Below are positions 29,670 to 40,099 of a stretch of 64,000 bases of DNA, in pieces. Location: the NCBI GenBank assembly GCA_030847615.1, contig JAUMIR010000015.1:2559501-2623500 (forward strand). The letters run 5' to 3'. The notes under the pieces were generated by a model, which was not told the origin of the DNA, did not search any database, and saw only the letters and a list, made by a program, of their open reading frames with translations. This DNA comes from Gambelia wislizenii (taxonomy: Eukaryota > Chordata > Lepidosauria > Squamata > Crotaphytidae). The position numbers and the translations under genes are program-made. The first letter of the stretch is position 1. Every line of letters begins with the position of its first letter.

Positions 29670-29779
29670 ACTTAAATCCATAGGTACCAAATCCGTGGAT
29701 ACGAAGGGACAACTGTAATAATAGACTATGACTGGTTAAAGCATGGAATTTGTTGGTAAATGTGATGGTGTTGTTACAG

Positions 29780-30340
29780 AATGCTTTTAAAAGGGAGATT
29801 TAAGGCAATTTTAAAGGGAAAACTACTAATTATAACAGTTTTATCTTCCAAGATGAGAAGCAAGAAGGGGAGCAAGAGGCAAAAATGAAGGCATGACGCC
29901 TCTCAGATAAGAATTCTATCCTTCAATGAAATTTTCCTTCGGTCTGCAAATTTCTAGCATTGCAGAGGGTGAGACACTGGAAATAATTCACATTTCAGAT
30001 TCTGATATTTGTTGTGTTTTCATTCCCTTGTTCACTTTGTCGTTTGCCTTCAAGTTGTTTCTGATTTACGACGACCTTACGGCAAACCTATCATGGGTTT
30101 TTCTTGACAAAATTTCTCCAGGGGCAGTTTGCCATTGTCTTCCTGTGAGGCTGAGAGAGTGTGACTTGCCCAGCATCCATCACCCAGTGGGTTTCCATGG
30201 CCCAGTGGGGATTCGAATCCTGGTGTCCTGGAGTCCAATGCTCAAACCACTACGGATTTCTAAATGTTAAACTAAGGTTTTAAGTGACTGCAATGCTCAG
30301 AAATTTGGGGACTGAAGGAAAATGTCAATTGGGGGGCAAC
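29780..30340 (+). repeat. foldback repeat, copy 2, split by a SINE
   Basis: Left arm 29928-29964 and right arm 30289-30324 are reverse complements (TTTCCTTCGGTCTGCAAATT and the matching right arm) and match the arms of copy 1 at 1.9-2.07 kb. Confidence 0.6.
30036..30258 (-). mobile_element. MIR-like tRNA SINE
   Basis: Near-complete: GTTTGCCTTCAAGTTGTTTC to the tRNA part GGATTCGAATCCTGGTGTCC and AAACCACTACGG. It sits between the arms of the foldback repeat. Confidence 0.8.
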
Positions 30341-30731
30341 ATTCTTCCCTGTAGCTACACCCCTGGAATCAAGACATGGGTAAATAATCAGTTGTAAATG
30401 CTTTTGAGCAACTGCTTTTCGGGTTTCTGAGATGCATTTCGTTCTGGAAATAAGAATCTGGATTTAACAGGATGTTGGTCTAATCCAAGCTCAGCAGCAA
30501 AAACTCTTTATGACTGCCTCACAAGGTTCCTATACAAGACTGTCAACCTGAACCTAAATTTTCAACATAAATTTTATGTATTTATTATAAAGATCATGGC
30601 CCTGGAATAATTATAGGGACAGTGGGTATTTAGCTACTATTTTCCCAGCCTCAGGCCAACTCTGCCATAGTAAAACTGGAATTATTATTCCAGGACAATT
30701 TAATCTACTTTCAACCTTAACCTGTCTCAGA

Positions 30732-30915
30732 GGGTGTATCCAACACTGCAAAGTTATACCAGTTTGGCACCACTTTTAAGTGCCATAACTGCATCCTGGG
30801 ATTTGTAGATTTACAAGGTCTTTCCCTTCCAAAATTTCACCAAAACTACAAATCCCAGGTTTCTTTAATCCCATTTAAAGTGCTGTCAAACTGCAATCAT
30901 TGCACAGTATGGATA
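30732..30915 (+). mobile_element. hAT-like MITE, related subtype
   Basis: TATCCAACACTGCAAAGTTA left and AACTGCAATCATTGCACAGT right, with GGGATTTGTAGATTTACAAG inside. Confidence 0.65.
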
Positions 30916-30922
30916 CACTGAG

Positions 30923-31128
30923 GCCAAATCCGCACTACACAAATAATCCAGTTTGAAACTGGATTATTGGCCATGGCTCCTTCCTGGGGAATCCTGGGAT
31001 TTGTAGTTTGGTGAGGCACAAGCACTCTGATAAAGAAGGTGAAACTACAAATCCCAGGATTCCCTAGGAAGAAGCCACTGGAAATAATCCAGTTTCAAAT
31101 TGGATTATTTGTGTAGTGTGGATTTGGC
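30923..31128 (+). mobile_element. hAT-like MITE
   Basis: Ends GCCAAATCCGCACTACACAA and TTGTGTAGTGTGGATTTGGC are reverse complements with one mismatch. No ORF. Confidence 0.85.
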
Positions 31129-31539
31129 CTGAGGGTCAACTACTACCCTGCAGGGCTGTTGTTATGCCCTGCTACAGAATACTCCCCATGCTGCCTTCAG
31201 TATAATGATCAGGAGTTTATGTATAAGGGACTGTAATGGAATTTGCTTTGGTTATTGTTAGCTAAAACGGGCTGGAAACATTTCACAGGAAACAAAGCCA
31301 GAGTCTTCTTAGCTTTGGAGAGATGTATGAGAGAAACACGAATGAACTACAACCCCCAATCACCACAGGGAGCTACACAAGAGATTTCTACCATTTATTC
31401 CTATGGGGATCTTTCATTTCCGCCCATTTCAAAATGGCTTCTCCAGAGGAAACCGGAAACACTGCGACAGCCATTAAACCCCGGAGCCAGCAAGCGGGTG
31501 GAGAGGGGTTTCCCATAGGACAACAGCAGGGGTGGGGAG

Positions 31540-31760
31540 ATAGCCGCGCGTCATCCCCGTCGCTGATTGGTTGTCGTTTGTCGCAGTTTCCCCTTTTCCC
31601 CGCCCCTTAACCAATCCGAGCGCTCGCTGCTTGTGGGCGGGGAAAGAAATAGCCCGTTGAGTGGTTGGGGAGTGAAGGGGGAGAATTTGAAAAGGCGCGA
31701 GTTTTATCCGTTCTTTTTCCCGCGCATTTCCAACCGTCGTTTTTAAAAAAAGAAAGCGTT
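31540..31760 (+). promoter_or_regulatory. CpG-rich promoter with cell-cycle elements
   Basis: In order: GATTGG (inverted CCAAT, 31565), CCAAT (31611), GGGCGGGG Sp1 box (31635), TTTGAA CHR-like box (31686) and TTTCCCGC, a consensus E2F site (31716). Paired CCAAT boxes about 45 bp apart, a CHR and an E2F site form the usual layout of genes under NF-Y, DREAM and E2F. The transcription start is probably near 31700-31760. Confidence 0.65.
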
Positions 31761-31847
31761 CTCTTTATTTTACCTCAGCTGTGGTGGTCTCTCGTCGGGC
31801 CGCTTTTAATGGGCTGAAGCAATTTTGATCAGGGAAAGAGAGAGGGG

Positions 31848-32230
31848 GGGAAGAAAGCATTGGTGGCATTATAAGCCCTTCACTTTGCCCAAAAAACCAG
31901 TTTTGATAAGTTTGCCTCGTTTTTAAACAAAACTTTAAAAAGGGGGACCCGAAAAATGATATAATTCCACCACCCCCCTCAGACTTTTTCAGATAGACCT
32001 TACTATTCTTTGTCAAGGTTTCCATCCTGACTGAAATATTTTATGGAGAGTAGGGGGAGAAAGCCTTGTTCACATTATAAGCCCTTCACTTTTGCCCCCC
32101 AAAATATTGTTTACCTCAGTTTGGATAATTTCCCCTCATTTTTAAACAAAATAAAAAAGGGGACCTGAAAAAATTTCCCCTCACCTTACTATCATCTGTC
32201 AAAGTTTCTATCCTGACTGAAATATATATT
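31848..32230 (+). repeat. tandem duplication, about 190 bp x 2
   Basis: Unit 1 from about 31848 and unit 2 from about 32053 share CATTATAAGCCCTTCACTTT, CCTCATTTTTAAACAAAA-like and TCCTGACTGAAATAT blocks, with scattered differences. It lies between the promoter and the first coding exon of the unknown gene. Confidence 0.8.
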
Positions 32231-32381
32231 CAGGGACACGAAACCGACCACCATATGTGTACATTGAAAAATATTATCTTCATAATTGTTTTTATAGGAG
32301 CCATAGCTGTGAATTAGGCTCCTTCTGGTGTAACCTTTTTTCTTAACCTCCCCTTTTTAAAGTATTAGATTCCTTTGCATT

Positions 32382-32463
32382 ATGGCTGTAAGGGCTGCTA
32401 GAAAGACATTATTAGGCTTATTCGGGGTCTTTATATTTTTTGACTCTTTTTACCTCGTTTCAG
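32382..32463 (+). CDS. unknown gene, coding exon 1 (predicted)
   Basis: ATG with A at -3 and G at +4; 27 codons plus one base, ending CAG before GTAAGA, an ideal donor. A pyrimidine-rich tract and AG at 32361-32362 suggest the exon begins at 32363 after a noncoding first exon, but a continuous 5' UTR from the promoter is also possible. Confidence 0.55.
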
Positions 32464-35400
32464 GTAAGATATTTGGGCTGGGGGCAAACCATATATCAAT
32501 AATCCAAACAAAATAATCATTGTGGAAATAAAAAATTAAAAGTGCACTATTTAGGCCAGATTGTCAGATCACGTAATTATATTACAAGGGATTGGTAATG
32601 AATAAAAAGCAGCTTTTTTGTTTTTTTCTGGTTTTTGCTTTCCTCATTTTTGTGTAATGTAATGATAATTTCTTCCAACATGGGGAAAACCCATGTGACT
32701 GTTTAGGATTAGAATTAATTACTTTGACAAATGATGATGTACTAGAGTTAGTTGATTTTGTGATTACCAGTTTTTCCTCCTCGTTAATTTATATTTATAT
32801 ATTTCCTTTTTGGCTCTGGGACGTTTTGGCTAAGGACATTTTCACCTGATAAGAAGAAGATCTTTCCAGTATGGAATGTGTCACTTCTGGACATTATAAA
32901 TGCAGGATATGGTTTATTTTTTATTTATGTATTTATTTATATAGCCCGATCACTATACATGGTGCATTGCAAGTAAAAGAACAAGAAAACAGTTTCTTGC
33001 CCTCAGGCTGACAATCTAAATTATTAAGATTGATGCCCTGATTGTCAATCAGATTATGAGGAAGAGAAGACCCAATATTAATATGAATATATATTGGGGT
33101 TGATTTGCAATACAAATCAATATACAGGTCAATACCCCCCATATCCAAATATTCTGTATCAATGGTTTCACTTATCCACATCTGAAAAAAATGTTATCTC
33201 TAGGCATTTCTAGGTCCTCCAATGCGATTCTATGGTCAATTTCCAGTGTTTGTCTCATTGGAAATATGGTAGCATCCCCGCATCCGTGGATTCGCCATCT
33301 GCAGATTCAGTTATCCACGGTTTCAGTTTCAGCACAGCTACCATAGAGTCTTCCTAGAAAATGTGTCCTCTCTAGCCATTTTATAGATCCTCCAAGGCAA
33401 CTCTATGGTATTTTAAATCAGAAGACCCATTATTTTCAATGGCGTTCACTATTAACCACAGATTTTGTTATCCACGGTGGGGCCCAGAACCAATCCCCCG
33501 TGGATATGGGGGTCCCCCTGTAATAGGGTTCCCCAAAATCCACCGTTTCATGTATCCACGGTGGGTCTTGGAACGTATCCCATACAGATAAGGGGGTCGA
33601 CCTGTATGACCAGTGGCCGTTTCCATTTTATTTATTTAATTAGATTTATACACCACCTTTCTCCCAAGACAGGACTCCAGGCAGCTTACGACAATTTAAA
33701 TATGCAGCTAAAATATCACAATTTACAAAAATGTAAAAAGCATTTTAAATTAACGTCCCCATAATTAAAAACACAATTTCAGTGGTGATGGTGAATCTGT
33801 GCCAGGTTTTTAGCCTGAATTGGAAAGGTGCTATCCAAGGTGCTAAACCAATTTAGGGGATAGAGTTTAGTTTAGTCCCTTGGAGAGACTCTTTGAAGCC
33901 TGGAACAGAAGCTGCCAGGCACCTGCTGCCACTCCTGTGTGTGCCTACTCAGAAATAAGACCAATTGAATTAAATGAGATTTACTCTCAAGCAAGTGTTA
34001 TACAGGGTTGCAGGGTCTGGGAATTCTAATTTGGTTGAAGGACTCTGGAAACCCCCACAAAAAAGGAAAATGGCACTCACTTAAACAGATGTGAAAACAG
34101 TTTTTATGACAAGTCCATCTAATGGAATGTCCCAATTAATTCTCTGCCTTCCCATTTTTTGGATGTTCTTAAAATGTCCCAGTTTCTTCTTCCTCTTCCT
34201 ACTTTCCCCCTTTCTCTTCAGCTTACTTCAGTTTCTGAAAACTGATTTATAAGAGCAAAAGTAGTTTGCACTCAGTTAACTCAATGGAGGAAGCAAACTG
34301 CTGCAGCCTCTCTTAGCTTGTGAGAGCCTCTTCACTAATAACTGTTGCCACTTTTTATCTGTAAATATTGGAGAGTATGCAGCAATGGCAAGACACGACA
34401 GTCTTTTTGAATTTTTTTGCAAAGCCATGTTGATGAGAAGACATGTTTAAGAATACGGCTGCTTTTTGTAGGGTTTTAGCAAAAACAGTGCCAGTCTAAA
34501 AGATGCACTTAGCACCTTACAAGACGATTTAGTGACTTTTTAGGTCAGCCTGACAATTTATGAGTTCATTCAAATATTCGCAGTTGAGTGTAATGCAAAA
34601 TACAGTTGTCCCTCCACATTCACGGATTTGACATTCACGGATTTGAGTATTCACGGCTTGAAAAATATTCTTAAAAAAATAACAATCCTAATAGCAAACC
34701 TTGATTTTGCCATCTTATATAAGGGACACCATTTTGCTCTGCCATTGCATATAATGGGACTTGAGTATTCACGGATTTGGGTATTCACGGGGGGTCCTGG
34801 AACCAAACCCCAGCGAATGTGAAGGGACAACTGTATTACTATGTCTTATTTGGATTTTCAGTAGCAGTGATAAAGATCAAAGTGATTTCCAAGACTTTTT
34901 GACATTTTGATTTTCACCAAACCTTTATGTGTGCCCCATTTTTATTCATTTATGTTTATATAGATAGATATAGATATATGTATATATATTGGGAAGGAGA
35001 GTTGGTTCATTATCAACTAACCTGTGATTGTTTTAGCCTGGACTAATCATTTTCCTTGGATTATGGGGGAAATTGAAAAGTATACATAAAAACAATATTT
35101 TATTTTACTGAAAGTTTCCAAAAGACCAAAAACAAATGTATCATGTTTTAATCAACAGAGTTATGTTGATTCACTATTATGAATCTTTCAGCCGATTTAG
35201 TTGTTCAAATTTGATGTTTTTAAAAATTTGGTGCCTCATGTATACTTCTCTAGGTGGGTGCCACTCAGAGTGGATCAGAGCAATCCTGTTAAGTGTTTTG
35301 GGCTTCTGCACGTAGAATCCCTTGACCCTTGGCCAAGCTGGTTGGGGCTTCTGGGGGCTCAAGTCCAAAACATCTGGACATCCAAAGTTTGAGAACCACT

Positions 35401-38400
35401 GGAGTAGAAAATTTTAAAAACACAAAATACAATGTAACTAATAAGGAGGCAGAACAGGTCCTGTGGTTTGAGCACTCGGCCATGAAAACCCACTGGGTCA
35501 TCTTGGGCAAGTCACACTCTCTCAGCCTCAGAGGAAGGCAAAGGCATCTGGACAAGAATAGGTTTGCCTTTGGGTTACCATAAGTCAGAAACAATTGGAA
35601 GGCACATGACAACAACAAGGACAGTCCCTCTTACTTCATTTCTGTCTTACTTTTGAGATCCTGTCCCTGTTTACAGTTGCTACCAGAACAGAAGGGATGT
35701 GTGGGAGAGCCCTTGTTTTCTGGGAGTGATAGATTAGCAGTCAAGCTTATCTGCGGCAAACAGATCTGAGGGCTGGTGTGAGCAAAGGAAGAAAAATTTG
35801 ATAAGGCGAAAAAGCACCAGAGCTGAAGGGAACCCGTTTTTGAGGGGCAGATTGGTTAAAATGGTGAAGAAAAAAAGGTTGGGGGTGAGGAGACTACAGA
35901 AAACAGACTTAGAAATGGATTTGCTGCAGAAATAGAAATTATGTCAAGATGAATGATGGGAAGCTTTTCCAAAACTGAAGTGCAGGTGTCGATAAAACAA
36001 GCTGGAAAGTTTAGAGGGGGTAGGAATTGGAGAAAAAGGCAAGGAATAAATAACATTTCACATATTGGATTTTTGGAACTGTTTAACTACGTTCCTAAAA
36101 TGTCTCTCTCTCTGGCTTTTCTTTGCAAACGAAGATTCAGGAAGGACTCACCCCGTGCTTTCTGCAAGCGTGCTGATGACTAAAAAGGCCAATCCGAGAT
36201 AAACATGTCCGGTTGCAGAAAGCACAGCAGAAGGTCTCCTTGGGTGATGTTTCCGGGTTGTGATTCTTTCTGCGTTGTCGTTTCTCTTCAAGACTTGTTC
36301 GTCGTGAGTTCTCAAATAAGGCTGCAGCATTGTGGATAGTGCGACTCCATGCCTCCCGATGTGAGGCCAGGGCAGACCATTGTTGGTGATCAATTTGGCC
36401 AAGCCTGAGGTGTTGTTTCAGGGAGTCCTTGTATCATGCATCTAGAAATATTGGTAGTATCCAGAACGGTCACTCATGAATACAGCCTCACTTATTGCAT
36501 TAATGTAATGTTGACTCCTTCATTCTTTAGAGGGGTGAGATACTTAAGACTGCAGCCAGTGCACAGCAACCTGGGAATAAGTGAATTCAGTGATGTTCCA
36601 GTAGGCATGCATAGGATTGCATTGTGAACAATGGGAATTTCCAAGGGGTGAAAGAGAAATAAACCGTGGGAACACAATCCAGCCAAAGCCACACTAATTC
36701 CTATGATCTCAGCAAGACACACTTAAAGATACTTAACTTCTGTTGCAGTCACAGTGCTTAATTTGGCTAGACACTGTCCCTAGTCTGCAAATTTGTTTTG
36801 GTACTAAAACAGCATGAACCTATCAAAACTTATTTAAATATTTGAATTGAGATGTTGCGTAAAATTGTCCATGCTAAATTCCAAAAAAAATTTGAGCAAA
36901 TTCCAAAGGTGACTTTAATTTGAATAATGTATTTGCAGGCTGCTAGCTAGAATGCAATTCAAAGAAAACAAGGTACAGTTAAGAAGGCTAGTTCAGATTT
37001 TATTTTATGCCACCTTTATAAATCAATGTATATTCTGTTTTCAGTTTTAATAAGAAATGTGCAGTTGGTTTTCTTGTGATATTAACTTATACAGCTTTTA
37101 TTCTTTCTTTCCTTAGGCAGTAGAATAAGAGATCAGGTAAAGAACTTTCCTGTTCTTAGTAAGCTACAGTTAAAGTAGTTGATTATTTCATGTTAGGAGA
37201 TGGTGTGTGTGGGTGAGGATGACATGATACAAAAACGGGCCATGTTTCATACGAATGGTTTCAGAAAGCCTGATGAGCTAAGCCATGCAGACTGTAGTTT
37301 GTGTGCAGGAGTAACTTCAGATACTGATACAACCGTACCAAAATCTAGTCTATCCAACCAGCCTGGCATGTATCATAGCATCATAGAGTTGGAAGAGACC
37401 ACAAGGGCCATCCAGTCCAACCCCATTCTGCCATGCAAGAATACGTAAATCAATTATTTGTGTTTGTCTTGAAATTTGTCATGGTTTTGTTACTGTCCTG
37501 ACATAGTAGAGAAATTACAAAGCTGTTCATGATAAGTTTTCAGGAATTTCCTGTCAATAGCTCTGTTCAGTAAAATAACAGGCCTCTCTAAAGAATTTTC
37601 TTAAATGTTTTTATTACTTGAATGACCATTTTCTTACAAACCAGAAAGTATGTTTCTTACCCTTTTTTTTCCAATTCTGTATCTGCATTTTTTTTAAAAG
37701 TCCCTTCTTTGGTTGTTGCTTTTCAAGGCTACATTTAAACAATTGGAGGGGTCTGATGCTGAGTCTCCGAAGGAGCAACAACTTCAACCTAATATTTTCA
37801 TGCCACAAAAGGAATCAGGTATGCAAAGACCTCACCGGTCGTTGTCTCTATCAGAGCTATTTGTGTCCAGCACAGCTGGAAGACTATCCAAGGAAGAGTT
37901 GTCATGAGTTGTGTTGTTTTGATAAGGAGATTCTGGGCATAGACGTGTAGAGTTCAGGAGCCAGTCTAGTTCTTCAGAAATAGATGTTGGTGATGCTCTA
38001 AGAGCTGTTGCGTTCCTTGACATACAGCATCGCCCAGGAATGGTACCCGAAGCCTGCAGAGCAAAGCACTCACTACAAGAGAGGAAAACCCACTGAATAC
38101 GTGCTTTTACGTTTGCACTACTGTTTTTCTCTTGTAAAGAAATAGTACAGTAGTAAACGTTTTCAACCCATCAATATTTATTTAGCCTTTTTTGTTAAAA
38201 TGCATATTAATTTCCAAGTTATCATGGGAGAAAATATTATTTAATTGGAAATTTCATAGAATCATAGAGTTGGAAGGGCCATTAGCTAACACACATTGGA
38301 AACTGCTTAATGCAGTGTAGATGTGTAAATTGCTATTGCTTAAAACAATTTGTAAGCCGCTCTGATAGCCTTGTGGCTGAAGAGCGGGGTATAAATAAAT

Positions 38401-39911
38401 AAATAAATAAAAATAAATTTAAAAAAATTAAAAATTCATTCCAACCCCATGCCAGGCATTTACATGATTTCAAGCCATTGTCAGTTCCTTCTCTTGCTTT
38501 TAAGAGAAGGATTCAGTGTAAGATATGTAAGATGTAAGACTTTTATTCACACTGGCTTCTTTCTTTAGAGGCATCAGAAGAGGCATCGTTGGGATCGTAT
38601 GCACCCCAGGCAGTTCAAAACTCTAATGAACTGATGTCAAGGATTCTGAGTGATTTACAGCCTTTAAGAGCAATGCCTCAGGAACACTTAGCATGGAAGG
38701 TAAACTTTGATTATAAAATTGCTTACAGAGTGGGACTGAGAGCTATACTCTTCACTTACCTGTACAGTTTTCTAGTTATCTGGGAGTTCCAGGCTCTACT
38801 CAAATGCAAAAATAAGAAGCAGAGCTCAAGATCTTGCCTCTCTTTGTCCTCTCTTTTTCCCCACAGGGAGAGTGACCAGTTTCTATCCTACTAGTGATCT
38901 GACAGGGTGGGGACTTAGGAGGTGCCGGGCTTATCCCAGCTGTTTGTACTCTACTTCCTCCCTTCTCCCCCCAAAAACTTTGTCTGTTATAAATAACTGT
39001 TTTGCCATGTTTTATTCAGTGTTGGTCTTTTGCAGAAAATGAAGCGTTGGGTGCCTTACAAAGCAAAGAAAAGAAGGGCAAGATTTGTAACAGACGTGAA
39101 AAGAAAGGCTGAGCTACGTCCAGCAGACAGCCAGGCTTCCATTTTCAGAAAGCTCAGTAAAAGGCAAGCATGTATGACCAGAAGTTTACAGAATGGTGAA
39201 GACAAAACTGGGAGATCGCTAGCACAGGGGGAAAAACACAGATGTGTGAGAAGTTCACGTTTTGGTGATAAAGGATCTAAAACACAGGCAGTCTTAAGAT
39301 ACTCCAAAGGCAGCAAAAGAAGAACAGCTATCTGGGATAAAAATAATTCAAAGAGAATGATCACATTTAAGAAAGAACAGGTGCTAAAGGAAAGAAGAAA
39401 AAGAGCAATATACTCAAAGAAATCAGATTTTCTTTCTCCAGAACCCTCTTATAGTCATGATTCATCCTACAGTTTGTCTTCGTATTTTACCCCAAGCTCC
39501 ACTGCCCAGAGAACATCACTGAAAAGACTGAAGAGAAGCATTTCCCATTTTCATATAAAAGATATAAAACTGGAGAAGACATTTCTGAACAACTTGCTAA
39601 AACCAAAGGAAGGGGAAAGCAGAGAGGACGCACAAACGGGAATGTATCTCAAGAAAAGATCTGCAGAAACAGTCCCTGTCAGAACAATACGTCTCACGCT
39701 GACGGCCTTAAAAACTCAGGAGAAATTATCAGAAATGGTAGACCGTATATCAGACCCATCCAATCACATGTCAAAAGAAGAAAAGCTTACCTACATGCAT
39801 GAACTCCTAAATGAGCTAACAACATTCGTTAAGCTATTGCAGCAGCAAATAGCACGGCAGTCCCAAAATGACACAACATCTTTGACTACCATTTCTGCCC
39901 CTCAAATTTAG
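32382..39911 (+). CDS. unrecognised gene, 5 coding exons, 399 residues
   Basis: Joined exons 32382-32463, 37117-37136, 37728-37818, 38569-38699 and 39036-39911 total 1200 nt with one open frame. I do not recognise the protein. Residues 9-26 are hydrophobic (LLGLFGVFIFFDSFYLVS) and could be a signal anchor. Residues 35-108 are acidic to neutral with LMSRILSDLQPLRAMPQEHL. Residues 109-330 are very basic, with clusters KAKKRRARF, GSKRRTA and KERRKRA, suggesting a nuclear or nucleic-acid-binding region. Residues 327-384 look helical (EEKLTYMHELLNELTTFVKL). Every junction is GT-AG and the phases agree. The last three exons are firm; the first two rest on splice signals and phase. The promoter suggests cell-cycle control. 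It could be a fast-evolving chromosome or meiosis gene, but that is a guess. Confidence 0.7.
32920..33080 (-). mobile_element. LINE 3' tail (L2-like, tentative)
   Basis: TATTTATTTATATAGCCCGA then CTTGCCCTCAGGCTGACAAT, a tail-like sequence in minus orientation. Confidence 0.4.
33125..33604 (-). mobile_element. Tigger-like MITE family C, split by family B
   Basis: CAGGTCAATACCCCCCATAT at the left and AAGGGGGTCGACCTG at the right, TA flanks. It is interrupted at 33267-33520. Confidence 0.8.
33267..33520 (+). mobile_element. Tigger-like MITE family B, nested in C
   Basis: TGGTAGCATCCCCGCATCC to GGATATGGGGGTCCCCCTG, TA on both sides. Confidence 0.8.
33615..33775 (-). mobile_element. L2-like LINE 3' tail
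   Basis: TTTATACACCACCTTTCTCC and CAGGCAGCTTACGACAATTT, followed by A-rich text. Confidence 0.55.
34120..34382 (+). repeat. unnamed MITE family X, copy 1
   Basis: Shares AATGTCCCAATTAATTCTC, TTAAAATGTCCCAGTTTC, CAGCTTACTTCAG and AGCAAACTGCTGCAGCCTC with copies at 43.4, 45.6, 56.7 and 62.9 kb. Ends TTGGAGAGTATGC. Confidence 0.65.
34603..34833 (+). mobile_element. Tigger-like MITE, family A
   Basis: CAGTTGTCCCTCC to GAAGGGACAACTG, TA on both sides. Confidence 0.9.
34834..35324. other. intronic stretch, nothing recognised
   Basis: AT-rich, with a short GATA/TATATG run at 34960-34990. Confidence 0.45.
35325..35403 (+). mobile_element. hAT-like MITE fragment
   Basis: GGGCTCAAGTCCAAAACATC and CATCCAAAGTTTGAGAACCA, the right half of a foldback MITE. 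Confidence 0.5.
35455..35625 (+). mobile_element. MIR-like tRNA SINE, partial
   Basis: CTTGGGCAAGTCACACTCTC core and CATAAGTCAGAAACAATTGG tail ending in ACAACAACAA. Confidence 0.75.
35626..36100. other. intronic stretch, nothing recognised
   Basis: No repeat landmark, and no ORF with a splice context. Confidence 0.45.
36102..36437 (-). mobile_element. RTE-like LINE 3' end
   Basis: Reverse complement of 27.52-27.85 kb, including the zinc-finger coding end (GCAAACGAAGATTC to CAGGGAGTCCTTGTATC). Confidence 0.85.
37117..37136 (+). CDS. unknown gene, 20-nt microexon (predicted)
   Basis: GCAGTAGAATAAGAGATCAG lies between TTCTTTCTTTCCTTAG and GTAAAG. With the single base left by exon 1 it reads GSRIRDQ and ends in phase 0, exactly what the next exon needs. 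The other two frames contain stops. Confidence 0.6.
37378..37445 (-). mobile_element. CR1 LINE 3' tail
   Basis: CATAGAGTTGGAAGAGACCA and CATCCAGTCCAACCCCATTC. Confidence 0.8.
37728..37818 (+). CDS. unknown gene, coding exon 3
   Basis: 91 nt encoding ATFKQLEGSDAESPKEQQLQ and PNIFMPQKES plus one base. Acceptor GTTGCTTTTCAAG, donor GTATGC. Confidence 0.75.
38255..38440 (+). mobile_element. Sauria SINE 3' part with a CR1 scrap
   Basis: CATAGAATCATAGAGTTGGA (CR1 tail) runs into GGCCATTAGCTAACACACAT and GAGCGGGGTATAAATAAATA, the 3' half of the SINE at 63.2 kb. Confidence 0.7.
38569..38699 (+). CDS. unknown gene, coding exon 4
   Basis: 131 nt encoding EASEEASLGSYAPQAVQNSN and ELMSRILSDLQPLRAMPQEH, LAWK. 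The first codon is split with exon 3. Acceptor TTCTTTCTTTAG, donor GTAAAC. Confidence 0.8.
39036..39911 (+). CDS. unknown gene, last coding exon
   Basis: 876 nt, 291 residues to TAG at 39909. Begins KMKRWVPYKAKKRRARFV after TCTTTTGCAG. Rich in Lys, Arg and Ser, with a serine/tyrosine patch SYSHDSSYSLSSYF and a helical C-terminus. An open frame of this length in AT-rich DNA is strong evidence of coding. Confidence 0.85.
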   Translation, partial: KMKRWVPYKAKKRRARFVTDVKRKAELRPADSQASIFRKLSKRQACMTRSLQNGEDKTGRSLAQGEKHRCVRSSRFGDKGSKTQAVLRYSKGSKRRTAIWDKNNSKRMITFKKEQVLKERRKRAIYSKKSDFLSPEPSYSHDSSYSLSSYFTPSSTAQRTSLKRLKRSISHFHIKDIKLEKTFLNNLLKPKEGESREDAQTGMYLKKRSAETVPVRTIRLTLTALKTQEKLSEMVDRISDPSNHMSKEEKLTYMHELLNELTTFVKLLQQQIARQSQNDTTSLTTISAPQI

Positions 39912-40099
39912 AGACCTTTGCAAAATTGCTGAATATAAGTTAGGAAAGCAGTGATGTTTTGAGTGTTCCTTGTCTAGAAACGTGTTACTGCTTTCTTTAA
40001 TCAAAAATTCTGCCATAGCATTATTCAAAAGGAGTAATTAGTAACTTTTGTAACTTAATTTTTAAACCTGTGCTTGTGGTTTGCTTTAACAGCAGATCC

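Larger units (their letters stand above)
28911..29715 (-). mobile_element. Tigger-like MITE family A holding three later insertions
   Basis: The host copy starts CAGTTGTCCCTTCATATTCA at 28911 and ends GGATACGAAGGGACAACTG at 29715. Its pieces (28911-29028, 29134-29159, 29394-29429, 29670-29715) join into one family A sequence. Between them lie a CR1 tail and two plus-strand family A copies. Confidence 0.85.
32464..37116 (+). other. intron 1 of the unknown gene
   Basis: About 4.65 kb from GTAAGA to TTCTTTCTTTCCTTAG, filled with L2, Tigger, SINE and RTE copies. No further exon fits the phases. Confidence 0.55.

Noticed and set aside
38589..38894. Reading exon 4 of the unknown gene as a 101-codon single-exon ORF
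   Set aside because: The GTAAAC donor at 38700 and the matching acceptor at 39035 give a longer, phase-consistent protein; the read-through part is intron.
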